Origin: Pseudomonadota bacterium
Lineage (GTDB): Bacteria; Myxococcota_A; Bradymonadia; UBA4248
DNA: 46,984 nucleotides
Reading direction: 5' to 3'
NCBI GenBank assembly: GCA_017441205.1
Contig: JAFRYG010000116.1
Coordinates: 1-46,984, forward strand
The translations under genes were made by a program, and so were the position numbers. Positions 1-9,090 of the stretch are shown here, one piece after another (position 1 is the stretch's first letter; each line of letters begins with the position of its first letter). The notes under the pieces were generated by a model. It saw only the letters and a list, made by a program, of their open reading frames with translations. It did no database searches and was not told where the DNA came from.

Positions 1-28
1 TGCATATTTCATCCTTGATGCGCAAAGG

Positions 29-43
29 GACTCACCGTGAGTC
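29..43. other. Perfect 7-bp inverted repeat
   Basis: GACTCAC and GTGAGTC flank a single C. It lies about 65 bases upstream of the predicted promoter of the first lipoprotein gene. It could be an operator or the end of a gene left of the window. No T-tract follows directly, so a terminator is not well supported. Confidence 0.3.
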
Positions 44-108
44 AAAGCCTTTTACCAAAGTCAAGGACATTTTTAAATGCGGTAGCCCTGACTTCCATAA
101 GCCAACGC

Positions 109-135
109 TTGATACAACGAACAATGTGATATAAT
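109..135 (+). promoter_or_regulatory. Predicted sigma70-type extended -10 promoter
   Basis: TTGATA at 109-114 and a perfect TATAAT at 130-135 preceded by TGA, an extended -10 arrangement. The spacer is 15 bases, shorter than the usual 17, which the extended -10 may compensate. It would leave a leader of about 120 bases before the ATG at 262. Confidence 0.5.
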
Positions 136-261
136 ATACCCGTTTTGCCGTATATCGATAAATGATTGAGATTGGCAAAATGAGATAAATAATACGGACA
201 CATTTGGGGATTACGGCAAAGACGGAAAGTTATCCATACTTTCTAGTTTGGAGGAATAACC

Positions 262-2541
262 ATGAAAAAGTCATTATTGACGATAGCTGCACTGAACTTT
301 CTGCTTTGGGGCTGTTCTTCGGAAGAAGACATCACCGAAGTGAAAGACGACGATACAAAAGTCACGGAAGAAACCGACAATACAAAAGTCACGGAAGAAC
401 CCAATGATACAAAAGTCACGGAAGAACCCAAAGAAGGGAAGGAATGTCCTGAGAATACGAATGCCTACTATGCGGATGACGAGTTTTCGGAGCTGAAAAC
501 CGACAATGACAGCCTTAAGCAAACGCTTGGCGAAACCAAACGCTGTGATTTAACCTATCCGTTTTGTCGTATAACGATGAATGAAGATGATTGGCATAAT
601 GATAAATTTTATTGTGCACGTTGTGCGCCTGGGGAGATATATGGCAAAGGCGCGTCGGGGACAAACGGATGTTATTCATGTCAGTCTCTGATTGCGTCTG
701 AGGGCGAGTGCTCCAATGGCTGGTGTGTAGAGTTGATAAATCGCTGTCAGAATTTATCTCATGGCGAGGCAATTGCAGATATTTTAAGTGCAGAAAAAAA
801 CGAAGTCACACTGATTTATGATTTGCCGCAGAAAATCAGGCTTACCTATAAGAGTCAACAAAACTCCACAAAAGGCGTTGAACTCAAAATCGTGGAAGGT
901 CAAAATAATAACTGCGTGGATTTTCTGACACAATCGCTTGTGACTGACGATAATGGTGTCGCCTATTTAGAGATGAAGGCAAAAATATACCATTGCCATT
1001 CTGCGCGAAGAGTTAAAGTTTGTGTTTCAAACGCAGATAAAACCGATGGAAATAATGTATGTACCCTGTTTACGGTTCGTACAACATCCAGCATGTATGA
1101 AATTGATCAAAACAATAACCTGATGATAGATGAGTACGAAACCAACTCAGAACAGGATAAAAACAAGTATCTGGAATCGATGTATGATCCGTCAGACTGT
1201 GATTCCTATTGTCACAAGGATTCAGACTGTGAAGAGTTTTGTGACAGTGCCATCGGCTATCGTTGTTCCAAACGCTGCACCAGCGATGAACAATGCCTCA
1301 GATTATTACAAGATGATGGTACCTGGCTTCCGATGACCTGTCGCAGTGTAGCCAAGGGTGGAGATGGCAGATGCGCATATCCGTCCTTTAAATTTGTCTA
1401 TACAATTGCCAAAAATGATACGACGGTCACAATGGGCGGTTATCCGGCAGGAAAAGTTTCCATCGATTGGGGGGATGGCACAGAAATACAAGAGATAGAT
1501 CCTGCAGCTGTCAATAGGAAAGATATAGAAAATAAAATCAGCCATAAATATGCAGAGGGCAGCAGAACCAAACAATATGTTGTTGAGATAAAGGGGGATT
1601 ATCGCAATTGGTCTGCCGGATGTTCTGTAAAAGATGGTATTGATTTATATGATGTGCAGCAATTCGGATCGATAGGTTTAGGCTGGCATGGCGGAGAAAA
1701 CAGATCCGGCGTGGATGAAGGCAGCTTTACAAATTGTACAAATTTGGAGAATATGACAGCCAAAGATATCCCGGATGCAACCAAAATGACCAATATGGAT
1801 TCCATGTTTGCGGGAAATGAAAAATTAACCAATGGTTATTCCTATACATTTTTTAATGTTCCCAACTCCGTTTCTCGTTGGGACACTTCGCATGTCACCT
1901 CGATGTACCATACATTTTTAAATACGGGTGACGGAGATAATTCAGAGCATAAAGGTAAAACATTTAATCAGAATGTTGGCAGATGGGATGTCTCCAAAGT
2001 CACAGACATGCAGGGCATGTTTAATAGCTCAATCAGGTTTAACCAGAACATAGGCTGCTGGGATGTGTCGAATGTGAAAGACATCTCGTATATGTTTGAT
2101 TGGACCAGTTCATTCAATCAGAATCTGGGAAAATGGAATTTAAAAAGTGATGTAAAACATGACAATGTTTTTTATCATGAAAAAAAAGACTATAAAAGTG
2201 CAATGAGCCTAAAGAATTACTGTATTCTTAGAAATAAAGTAAACAGCGATATTGGATGGGATAATATAAAGTGTTATACGGGGGTTAAGTATGGTCAGGC
2301 ATGCAAAGATGATAACTGGAAAGCAGCAGTTGCTGAAGCTTTGAAATATCTGATTCAGATAGATAAATACAAAGATTTGACCGAAGATGAAGTGACGTGC
2401 GTGATGATTCGGGATCCTGTTGAAGGACTGAAAGACCAATGTTCAAGATGTGATCCTAAAGATAAAGACTGTCAGTTTACCTATAAAGACAATAAATATG
2501 ATTGTCCGATTCTGAATGGTGAAGAAGATGACGATGCTTAA
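262..2541 (+). CDS. BspA-like (DUF285) surface lipoprotein, first of two tandem paralogs
   Basis: This is a 759-aa predicted lipoprotein. The ATG follows a strong ribosome site (GGAGG at 250-254), and the signal peptide ends in a lipobox LWGC with the lipidated Cys at residue 18. Next come three 9-residue TKVTEE repeats (residues 32-58), a Cys-rich region, a calcium-loop-like segment starting DQNNNLMIDEYE at residue 282, a second Cys-rich module around 310-350, a PKD-like segment with DWGDGT near residue 402 and a later HKYAEG, and DUF285 repeats of the FNQN..WDVS..DM..MF type around 530-640. DUF285/BspA-like repeats are known from surface proteins, some adhesive. Substrate or partner cannot be read from sequence. 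The downstream gene is a close paralog with the same ribosome site and lipobox. Adhesin or matrix-binding function is inference. Confidence 0.85.
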   Translation: MKKSLLTIAALNFLLWGCSSEEDITEVKDDDTKVTEETDNTKVTEEPNDTKVTEEPKEGKECPENTNAYYADDEFSELKTDNDSLKQTLGETKRCDLTYPFCRITMNEDDWHNDKFYCARCAPGEIYGKGASGTNGCYSCQSLIASEGECSNGWCVELINRCQNLSHGEAIADILSAEKNEVTLIYDLPQKIRLTYKSQQNSTKGVELKIVEGQNNNCVDFLTQSLVTDDNGVAYLEMKAKIYHCHSARRVKVCVSNADKTDGNNVCTLFTVRTTSSMYEIDQNNNLMIDEYETNSEQDKNKYLESMYDPSDCDSYCHKDSDCEEFCDSAIGYRCSKRCTSDEQCLRLLQDDGTWLPMTCRSVAKGGDGRCAYPSFKFVYTIAKNDTTVTMGGYPAGKVSIDWGDGTEIQEIDPAAVNRKDIENKISHKYAEGSRTKQYVVEIKGDYRNWSAGCSVKDGIDLYDVQQFGSIGLGWHGGENRSGVDEGSFTNCTNLENMTAKDIPDATKMTNMDSMFAGNEKLTNGYSYTFFNVPNSVSRWDTSHVTSMYHTFLNTGDGDNSEHKGKTFNQNVGRWDVSKVTDMQGMFNSSIRFNQNIGCWDVSNVKDISYMFDWTSSFNQNLGKWNLKSDVKHDNVFYHEKKDYKSAMSLKNYCILRNKVNSDIGWDNIKCYTGVKYGQACKDDNWKAAVAEALKYLIQIDKYKDLTEDEVTCVMIRDPVEGLKDQCSRCDPKDKDCQFTYKDNKYDCPILNGEEDDDA
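355..435 (+). repeat. Three 27-bp in-frame tandem repeats (TKVTEE units)
   Basis: Three consecutive nine-codon units encode TKVTEE plus three variable residues, directly after the lipobox region. In-frame units change linker length without breaking the gene. They probably form an acidic spacer that lifts the folded domains off the membrane. Confidence 0.85.
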
Positions 2542-2614
2542 TACGGATGATTTTGAGTATTACAGGCAAATACATATGGAAAGTAATCATACGTTCTTGT
2601 TTGGAGGAATAACC

Positions 2615-5041
2615 ATGAAAAAGATATGTTTGACGATAGCCGCACTGAATTGTCTGCTTTGGGGCTGTTCATCGGAGAGTGTTACAAGCACTGAACCTGA
2701 ACCGTCTTCAACATCATCGACATCTTCAACATCTTCAACATCTTCGACATCTTCAACACCTTCAACAGAAACTCCGAATAATCCTGAGCCAGTTAAGTAT
2801 GGTGAATCGTGTCCGGAAAATACGAATGCCAATTATGCGAATGACGAGTACTCTGAGATCAAACATGATAATGAGATGCTCAAAATGGCGATTCGAAGGA
2901 CTGAGCATTGTGATGAAACCTATCCGGTATGCCGGACGACCGAAAACGAAATTCTTGCAGACGGCCAGAAGTATTATTGCGCACGCTGCAAATCGGGCGA
3001 GGTTTATGGCATAGGGGATTCTGGTGAGAATGGATGCCATTCGTGTGAAGAGCTGACTAAAAATGAATGCACCAGTAATGAGTGTACAGATATGCTAAAT
3101 CGCTGCAGCTATATGCTGCACGGCAAAGCCGTAGTCGATTATCTGCGCGCCGAAAAATCAATTGTTACCCTTTATTATGACAACCCAAGAACGATCACAA
3201 TCACTTATTATAGCAATGAGCATTCCGTCAAAGATGTAAAACTGACAATTGCTGAAGCTACAGATTGTGTAAATCTTTCCACAGAACCCCTTGTGACGGA
3301 TGAAGAAGGCAATGCCTACTTAAAGATTACGTCCAAAGAGAAACAATGTGATGAAAACTCCAAAGTAAAAATCTGTATTGAGAATAACAGCGAACTGTGT
3401 ACTGAATTTAAAGTCCGCAAGATTGATGGCAATGACAAGAATATTATCGATAAAACCAACAAGGAAATTGATACAAACAATAATTTAATGATAGACGAAT
3501 ACGAGACCAATTCAGATAAAGACAAGTATACCCCCGAAAAGTATATACCGGGTAAATGTGATTCCTATTGTCATGATGATGCAGACTGTGAAGATTTTTG
3601 TGACAGTGCCATTGGCTATCGATGTTCCAAACGTTGTACAAGTAATGATCAATGCATAAGAGATGTCGTGGATGGAAAAGTGATTTCATTGATTTGTCGT
3701 GAGGACGGGCGTTGTGCGTATCCGAGCTTTAGAGCAGTCTATAAAATCGATAAGGATGACACAAAAGTAACGATGGGTGGACAACCGACAGATGGAAATA
3801 ATAAAGCCACCATCGATTGGGGAGATGGCTCTGGTGTGCAGAAAATATCTGCGGATACGATGAATAATTTGAGCCATGTCTATAAAAAGGGAACCTATAC
3901 CATTGAAATCAAAGGGGATTACAGCAACTGGACTGCTGGTTGTGCAACAAAAAATGGCATCGACCTGATGGATGTTTTACAATTTGGTCCGATTGGTTTG
4001 GGATGGTATGGAGATATCGTTTCAGTCGATGAAGGCAGCTTTACCAATTGTACATATCTTGAAAAAATGTCTGCCAAAGATATTCCCGATTCGACCAAAC
4101 TGACCAACATGAACTCAATGTTTACGGCCAATAACGGTGACCCGGGCTACATGTTTTTTGATGCAGACAATTCTGTTTCACGCTGGGATACGTCAAATGT
4201 CAGATCCATGTATCATACATTTATGAACACAGGGGATGGAGATCATAGCGCCAATGCCGGCAAAGCATTTAATCAGGATATTACTCGCTGGAACGTATCG
4301 AAAGTCAAAAACATGGAAGGCATGTTCCTGGGATCCACTGAGTTTAATCAGAATATTGAATGCTGGGATGTTTCCAATGTCGAAGACATTTCCTATATGT
4401 TCTGGATGGCAACAGGATTTAATCAAAATCTTAGCAGATGGGATTTAAGCAGTCTCAGAAAACATGATTTCACGTTTAGATGCGAAAATGGTCACAATGG
4501 CATTATCAGTCTAAAGAATTATTGTTCGCTCAGAAATGCAGTCAAGGATAAGAATAAAAATATCGGACGTGATGGTGGTGGCGCAGAAGATCCATGCAGA
4601 TTCAGAGCGGCGCCTTTTAACTATGGCAGCGCCTGTTGTGCAGAACGATGCTATCATTCAACAAAAGAAGAATGCAAAGGCTATGTGGACAAATTCTGCG
4701 GTTCCGCACTGGATGGATATGATGGCTATGATTATAAAGATGGCTGCAATATTAATTCCAAAACACAGGAATTCGGATGGGAGAAACTCGTCAATAATTG
4801 CCTGAATTACCTTAATAAAACTGAGGAATTCTCAAAATTAACTGAAGATGATGTAACGTGTCATCACATTCGTGTATGTCGTGATTGTGCTTTTGAATGC
4901 TATAAATGTAAAAATAAATCCGGATGTAATCCCAATAACGTAAAAAATGTTTCTGATGAGTCTGTACAATATCAGCAAAAAACGACAGGACATCACGACA
5001 TGCAGATTAAGTGTGAATGCGATAAATTCGATGAATTGTAG
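2615..5041 (+). CDS. BspA-like (DUF285) surface lipoprotein, second tandem paralog
   Basis: The open frame extends back to 2516, but the ATG at 2615 is preferred: it has the same TTGGAGGAATAACC ribosome-site context as the first paralog, and gives a matching signal peptide with lipobox LWGC and Cys18. The product is 808 aa. The order repeats the first gene: spacer, Cys-rich region, DTNNNLMIDEYE calcium-type loop, CDSYCH module, PKD-like DWGDGS, then DUF285 repeats. Differences: the spacer is a Ser-Ser-Thr repeat rather than TKVTEE, and the C-terminus carries an extra Cys-rich insertion and tail absent from the first copy. Only 73 bases separate the two genes, so co-transcription is likely. 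A tandem duplication followed by divergence of the linker and C-terminus is inferred. Ligand unknown. Confidence 0.85.
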   Translation: MKKICLTIAALNCLLWGCSSESVTSTEPEPSSTSSTSSTSSTSSTSSTPSTETPNNPEPVKYGESCPENTNANYANDEYSEIKHDNEMLKMAIRRTEHCDETYPVCRTTENEILADGQKYYCARCKSGEVYGIGDSGENGCHSCEELTKNECTSNECTDMLNRCSYMLHGKAVVDYLRAEKSIVTLYYDNPRTITITYYSNEHSVKDVKLTIAEATDCVNLSTEPLVTDEEGNAYLKITSKEKQCDENSKVKICIENNSELCTEFKVRKIDGNDKNIIDKTNKEIDTNNNLMIDEYETNSDKDKYTPEKYIPGKCDSYCHDDADCEDFCDSAIGYRCSKRCTSNDQCIRDVVDGKVISLICREDGRCAYPSFRAVYKIDKDDTKVTMGGQPTDGNNKATIDWGDGSGVQKISADTMNNLSHVYKKGTYTIEIKGDYSNWTAGCATKNGIDLMDVLQFGPIGLGWYGDIVSVDEGSFTNCTYLEKMSAKDIPDSTKLTNMNSMFTANNGDPGYMFFDADNSVSRWDTSNVRSMYHTFMNTGDGDHSANAGKAFNQDITRWNVSKVKNMEGMFLGSTEFNQNIECWDVSNVEDISYMFWMATGFNQNLSRWDLSSLRKHDFTFRCENGHNGIISLKNYCSLRNAVKDKNKNIGRDGGGAEDPCRFRAAPFNYGSACCAERCYHSTKEECKGYVDKFCGSALDGYDGYDYKDGCNINSKTQEFGWEKLVNNCLNYLNKTEEFSKLTEDDVTCHHIRVCRDCAFECYKCKNKSGCNPNNVKNVSDESVQYQQKTTGHHDMQIKCECDKFDEL
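2705..2767 (+). repeat. Seven 9-bp in-frame repeats (Ser-Ser-Thr linker)
   Basis: Six SST units and one PST unit of nine bases each follow the lipobox of the second lipoprotein. Such perfect short in-frame repeats can expand and contract; the linker is probably flexible and exposed. Confidence 0.85.
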
Positions 5042-5092
5042 TCATCTTCAGCACCTTCCCCCCACTCCCCCAATCCATCATCAGGTGACCAA

Positions 5093-5608
5093 ATGACCAC
5101 ACCCGATTTTGAAAACAAAGACAGAACCCCCATATTCCAGGCCGTCGAGATGCTCGATCCCGAAAGTATCAGAAAGCTGATTTCTCAGGGAGCAGATATC
5201 AATATTGCAGACCGATACCTGATTTCGCCGCTCCACGCTGCGATTGCAAGCCACCGATTCGATAACGCAAAGGTTTTGATCGAAGCAGGTGCGAACGTAA
5301 ACGCCCGGAATATTGCCGGTTCCACGCCGCTTCATATCGCATGCGGTCTCAGCCTCGATATGGTCAATCAATTGCTGGAAGCAGGAGCGGACGTCGATGC
5401 TGCAGACAAGTTTGGCCGCACCCCCCTCCACATTGCTGCCGAAAAGAGCCTGGATGTCGTCCAGACACTGCTCAAAGCCGGGGCAGACAGACAAATCAGG
5501 GACAAGCGCGGATTCACGCCAGCCGATACTGCGCGCCGAAATGCCTGCGGAAACATTCAGTGCGGAGCTATTTTTCAGCTGTTGACTTCTGCTGCGCCCG
5601 AACTGTAA
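5093..5608 (+). CDS. Ankyrin-repeat protein
   Basis: The 171-aa product consists almost entirely of ankyrin repeats. At least four units are visible, with hallmarks such as PLHAAIASHRFDNAKVLIEAG, TPLHIACGLSLDMVNQLLEAG and TPLHIAAEKSLDVVQTLLKAG (shortened here as successive 33-residue units), each followed by AD or AN turns. No signal peptide is seen, so a cytoplasmic protein-protein interaction role is likely. AGGTGA at 5083-5088 serves as ribosome site. It lies 51 bases after the second lipoprotein gene on the same strand, but the base composition of the spacer (C-runs) differs. The partner is unknown; ankyrin proteins are too general for a functional call. Confidence 0.85.
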   Translation: MTTPDFENKDRTPIFQAVEMLDPESIRKLISQGADINIADRYLISPLHAAIASHRFDNAKVLIEAGANVNARNIAGSTPLHIACGLSLDMVNQLLEAGADVDAADKFGRTPLHIAAEKSLDVVQTLLKAGADRQIRDKRGFTPADTARRNACGNIQCGAIFQLLTSAAPEL

Positions 5609-5614
5609 AGAATA

Positions 5615-5681
5615 GCCCGGGCGTATTCGCCGCCGGCGGATAGCCCGGGCAAAGCGGCGTATGCGCAGAGCGCATAGCCGC
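5615..5681 (+). repeat. Paired bulged-hairpin repeat, copy A
   Basis: Hairpin 1 (5615-5650) has outer arms GCCCGGGC, a single unpaired G at 5623 and the TAT/ATA core. Hairpin 2 (5654-5681) has arms GCGGC/GCCGC, unpaired G at 5659, TAT/ATA, inner stem GCGC/GCGC and loop AGA. An A-rich tail (CAAACCAAAAATC) follows. It starts 7 bases after the ankyrin stop codon. Confidence 0.85.
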
Positions 5682-6669
5682 AAACCAAAAATCAATGAAT
5701 GCCATTTGAATAATAATATATCAGGCCTATTGCTCAAAACATCGAATTATCTTTTAGGCCTTTCGTATCCCTCCGCATATCCCCCAAAAATCACCAACAT
5801 TGCGGGCATCCTGTTAGTACTGGCGTATACAGTGTGACACACAGCCACATCAACATACATGTAGTCACAAACCCCACCCCAACCACAAGGGTTTCCTCAC
5901 TCTCCCATTCCCGCCCGCCGACTCGCCGTCCTTACCCAAATCTACAGCAAGTTTGCACACTGCCCCCTTTCCGACACTGACGATCGTAAAAATGAGCATC
6001 CCGATGTGCATGGCATGTACAGCACTTCGTCATCGTGTCCCGCGTCCGGCAACACAAACGACGCAAACCGCCCCTCGATGGACTGTACATTATGTTGGGG
6101 ATGTTGGTTCATCAGACAAATCCGGATGGATACATATCGCACCTCCAATAAAAGGAAGGATCATCCCTTCACACTCATGATGCCATTCAGGAGGAATTGT
6201 TACACTTTGGGGTACGATTTTTTTTGCAGTGAACAGCGAGTTGGATATGGGGCATACATATAGCATATAAGTTTGCAGCTTACAGAGGGGAGTTCGTGGG
6301 ATGAAAGCTGGCATTTTAGCCCTGGCATCACATCAATTTGCTGAGAGAGCCAGACAAAAATGGGATGACGAACGAACTGAATACCCACTCCCGAATGCCA
6401 GAGCCCAAAACAACGGTTCAGAGATTTCTTAAAATCTGAACGGCATTAATAACACTAACATATTGATATATAAGTATATTTTCTTCAAACCCAATGAAAT
6501 TGCGAATCAGTCTGCCACGATAATCATTTCGTAAAATACAATTCATCTTGCCAGAAATACAGAACTCGGTTATAAGTTGAGAATTCATGTATTGCTTTGC
6601 ATCAATACTGAATATCCGATGAATGTTATTGTCTCTGGTTTTCTGTACCTTATTCCATATAGGTGTAAA
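5682..6669. other. About 1 kb without a convincing gene
   Basis: Between repeat copy A and the Cys-rich lipoprotein I see no open frame with a plausible ribosome site plus recognisable protein features. The few short frames overlap one another on both strands. An inverted AGGCCTATT / TTTAGGCCT pair lies near 5725-5762. The right part (6400-6670) is AT-rich and probably holds the promoter of the next gene. Possible decayed DNA or an unrecognised RNA. Confidence 0.5.
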
Positions 6670-7509
6670 ATGAACGTGATACATTTGATACAAAAAAAAC
6701 ACAAACAAAACAATATATTACACAATTCTCATTCCCATTTGTCCGACCTTCTTTCTGATGAGCCTGCCTTGCGAAAATCCCTGTTTACATGTATCCTATT
6801 GATATGCTGTACTTTTTTGTATTCCTGCACCAACGACATTACCAAAACCCACGATACATTCAAGGAATTATGCGAAAGCAGCGGTGGTCAGTGGCTTGAA
6901 GGCTATCTTTGCAAGTGCCCCAACAGTGGCGTGTGCGCCAAAGGCGTCACCTGCATCACTGGTGTATGCGCCAATAATATCTGCAGCGCGACGGAAGAAG
7001 GCAAAACCAGATGTACGGACGATGACGATAAAGTCGGTCACAAGCAAATATGCAAAAATAATCAATGGATTTCAGATAATCCTCCCTCATGCGAAGGCAA
7101 CAGCTGCAACAAAGAGAAGACAGACTGCGGTGATTGCCATAATGACGAAATAAAATGCGATGAAAGCTCTGGCAAAGCCATGCGAAAACAATGCACGGAC
7201 GGCGAATGGAAAGATCAGGTTGAGTGCAGGAATGTTTCTTGCAATCTGTATAAAGATAAACTGGATAAAGATAAAACCGATTGCGGCGAATATCAAAATG
7301 GCACTCATAGATGTGTCGATGGAGAATTACAAAATTGCCAAAACGGCAGCTGGACTAAGTCAGGTGACTGCGCGTTCAGGGAGTGCAAGCCGGATGGCAA
7401 AACATGTGCTGACTGCGCATCGGGAAGTACCAAATGCACTCCGGGCAACTCAGGCGATAATACCAAAAAAATGCCATATATAACATTTGTGTTTTCGGTC
7501 AATGGTTAG
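6670..7509 (+). CDS. Cys-rich repeat lipoprotein, N-terminal part (frameshifted)
   Basis: The N-terminal half of a Cys-rich surface lipoprotein. The ATG at 6670 has AGGTG five bases upstream. An in-frame TTG at 6769 (giving MRKSLFTCILL) would produce a more typical signal peptide and cannot be excluded. The lipobox is FLYSC. It is followed by a Cys module (SGGQW..CKC..GVCAKGVTC) and degenerate repeats of about 40 residues of the form C..DC....C...C..G.W....C. The reading frame leaves the Cys pattern just after an A7 tract at 7465-7471 and ends at 7509. In the other frame the repeat pattern resumes without loss (ICVFGQWLDSWQDC), continuing into the next entry. The intact protein would have about 780 residues. 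Cell-surface location is inferred; function unknown. Confidence 0.7.
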   Translation: MNVIHLIQKKHKQNNILHNSHSHLSDLLSDEPALRKSLFTCILLICCTFLYSCTNDITKTHDTFKELCESSGGQWLEGYLCKCPNSGVCAKGVTCITGVCANNICSATEEGKTRCTDDDDKVGHKQICKNNQWISDNPPSCEGNSCNKEKTDCGDCHNDEIKCDESSGKAMRKQCTDGEWKDQVECRNVSCNLYKDKLDKDKTDCGEYQNGTHRCVDGELQNCQNGSWTKSGDCAFRECKPDGKTCADCASGSTKCTPGNSGDNTKKMPYITFVFSVNG

Positions 7510-7595
7510 ATTCATGGCAGGATTGTCATTCCCCTGAATGCAAAGATACCAAATGCGCAGTACTGAATTGCAACGACACATATGAGGATAAATGT

Positions 7596-9017
7596 ATGGG
7601 AAATACGATCAGTACCTGCAAGGAAGGCCAGGTCGAGACCAATGAATGCATCAAACAAGGGAATGTTGTAGACTGCAAAAATCCTAAAGCGTGCGGCGAT
7701 TGCAAAAATAACGATACCGAATGTAAAGAAAACAAGCTCTATACATGCGATAGCGCCATGTGGCAAACAGAGCCAACAGCCGAATGTCATTGCAATGATA
7801 AGATGACCGCGTGCCAACCCTGTTATAAAGAAGGCGAAACACAATGCAGTAATAACGCTCAGGAAACATGTATTCTCATAGGAGATAATCTGGTCTGGAG
7901 CGCACCAAAAGCTTGCAAGAATGGCAAAACATGCATTAACGACAAATGCGCTGAATCAAATACAGATGTACCATGTACACTAAATCAGAAGCAATGCACC
8001 AGTGAAACAGAATTTAAAACCTGCGATGAAAATGGCCATTGGGGTGAACCTGTAAGTTGTGACAGTGGCAAGAAGTGCGTAGACGGAGAATGCGTCGATT
8101 CGAAGGAATGCGAAAAGGGTAAGTGTATCGATAAAACTCAATATAAGGAATGTAACAATGGCCAGTGGGGAGAGGCAACCGTTTGCCCTCATGGTTGCGA
8201 TATAAACAATAATCGGTGTTACGACTGCGATCCGAGTAAAACTGTAGTGTGCGATAATAAAAATAAAATAAATGAACTCGTAAAATGTAATAGTGGAACC
8301 TTGGGTGCTACTGTTCAAACTTGCCAAAACTGTATCGTGAATAAGAGCGGAGAAGATGATTACTGCAACGATTGCGTTCTTGAGGGGCCAATATGTGAGA
8401 GTGGCAATGTATGTGCATGCCAAGACAATAAAAAAGTATGCGAAAAAAACCTGTGCATACAGAATAGGTTTTTGAGTTGTAAGGAGAATCAACCTAATGA
8501 TGTTCTTTGCACCTCCAAAAATCAGACTGATTGTCCGGAGCAAAAATGCGATTGCACGAATGGCAAGATCAGCTGTGAAAACAAAGATATAATTTTTCTT
8601 TCTAAAACAATTACTACAGGCATGCACTACCGCTGCGATGATAGGATGTGGAAGGAACTGGGATTTTGCCTAAGTATTGATAAAGATAAAGATAAAGATA
8701 AAGTTTCTATTAAGGCATCAAAATGTACCGAGAATCCATCTGAAAACAAGAACTGTGTCTGCGACGTCGTATGTAAGCGTAGTAATAGACCAGCAACATA
8801 TCATTTTTTGAAGTGTGGAAATGATGGATTAACAAATAATGATGTTAAGGCTAGTTTCTCGGAAAATGAATTCCGAAATAAGCTAAATAACTTTTTTGGT
8901 TTTATTCCTGGTGTAAATAATAATAGTTTGGAAATAGAAGAATTCATAGGAAATATTATGACATGCGACGAGATGAAGAACTCCTTTATAATTGATAGTA
9001 ATATTGATAATAACTAA
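7596..9017 (+). CDS. Cys-rich repeat lipoprotein, C-terminal part (frameshifted)
   Basis: The C-terminal continuation of the preceding gene in the -1 frame; the frame is open from 7461, so the ATG at 7596 is only the first Met and probably not a true start. The product has many Cys-rich repeats with G.W motifs (for example GHWGEPVSCDSGKKCVDGEC), a DKDKDKDK stretch, and an AT-rich C-terminal segment without Cys repeats that ends ...DSNIDNN. No signal peptide or ribosome site of its own supports independent translation. One extra A in the 7465-7471 tract would join both parts. Causes could be a sequencing indel, phase variation, slippage, or a true pseudogene. Confidence 0.65.
   Translation: MGNTISTCKEGQVETNECIKQGNVVDCKNPKACGDCKNNDTECKENKLYTCDSAMWQTEPTAECHCNDKMTACQPCYKEGETQCSNNAQETCILIGDNLVWSAPKACKNGKTCINDKCAESNTDVPCTLNQKQCTSETEFKTCDENGHWGEPVSCDSGKKCVDGECVDSKECEKGKCIDKTQYKECNNGQWGEATVCPHGCDINNNRCYDCDPSKTVVCDNKNKINELVKCNSGTLGATVQTCQNCIVNKSGEDDYCNDCVLEGPICESGNVCACQDNKKVCEKNLCIQNRFLSCKENQPNDVLCTSKNQTDCPEQKCDCTNGKISCENKDIIFLSKTITTGMHYRCDDRMWKELGFCLSIDKDKDKDKVSIKASKCTENPSENKNCVCDVVCKRSNRPATYHFLKCGNDGLTNNDVKASFSENEFRNKLNNFFGFIPGVNNNSLEIEEFIGNIMTCDEMKNSFIIDSNIDNN
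8679..8702 (+). repeat. Four GATAAA units (Asp-Lys repeat)
   Basis: Four perfect 6-bp units encode alternating Asp-Lys inside the Cys-rich protein. A shorter DKLDKDK stretch occurs in its N-terminal part. Units are in frame, so length changes would not break the gene. Confidence 0.8.
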
Positions 9018-9090
9018 CACTCACACCTCTCACACCATAAACATCCGCAATTCATACACACCACCAGCTCAGTTGTGCTGAGCACCTGCC

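Noticed and set aside
5615..5681. Integron attC site or classic REP element as identity of the bulged hairpins
   Set aside because: The structure is similar in spirit, but neither the GTTRRRY core of attC nor the GTAG of REP is present, and no integrase or RAYT gene is in the window. Kept as an unnamed family.
5081..5737. A 218-codon minus-strand frame over the ankyrin gene
   Set aside because: The plus strand shows clear ankyrin repeats, and the minus frame runs through the hairpin repeat.
6418..6708. A 96-codon minus-strand frame in the AT-rich stretch
   Set aside because: No ribosome site or recognisable domain, and it overlaps the start of the Cys-rich lipoprotein gene. Not excluded, but too weak to list.
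7465..7471. Programmed -1 ribosomal frameshift at A7
   Set aside because: No convincing stimulatory stem-loop at the right distance was seen. Indel, phase variation or slippage are simpler readings.
7980..8627. A 215-codon hydrophobic frame on the minus strand that looks like a membrane protein
   Set aside because: It is antisense to the Cys-rich repeats, whose TGC/AAA codons read backward as Ala and Phe; no ribosome site.
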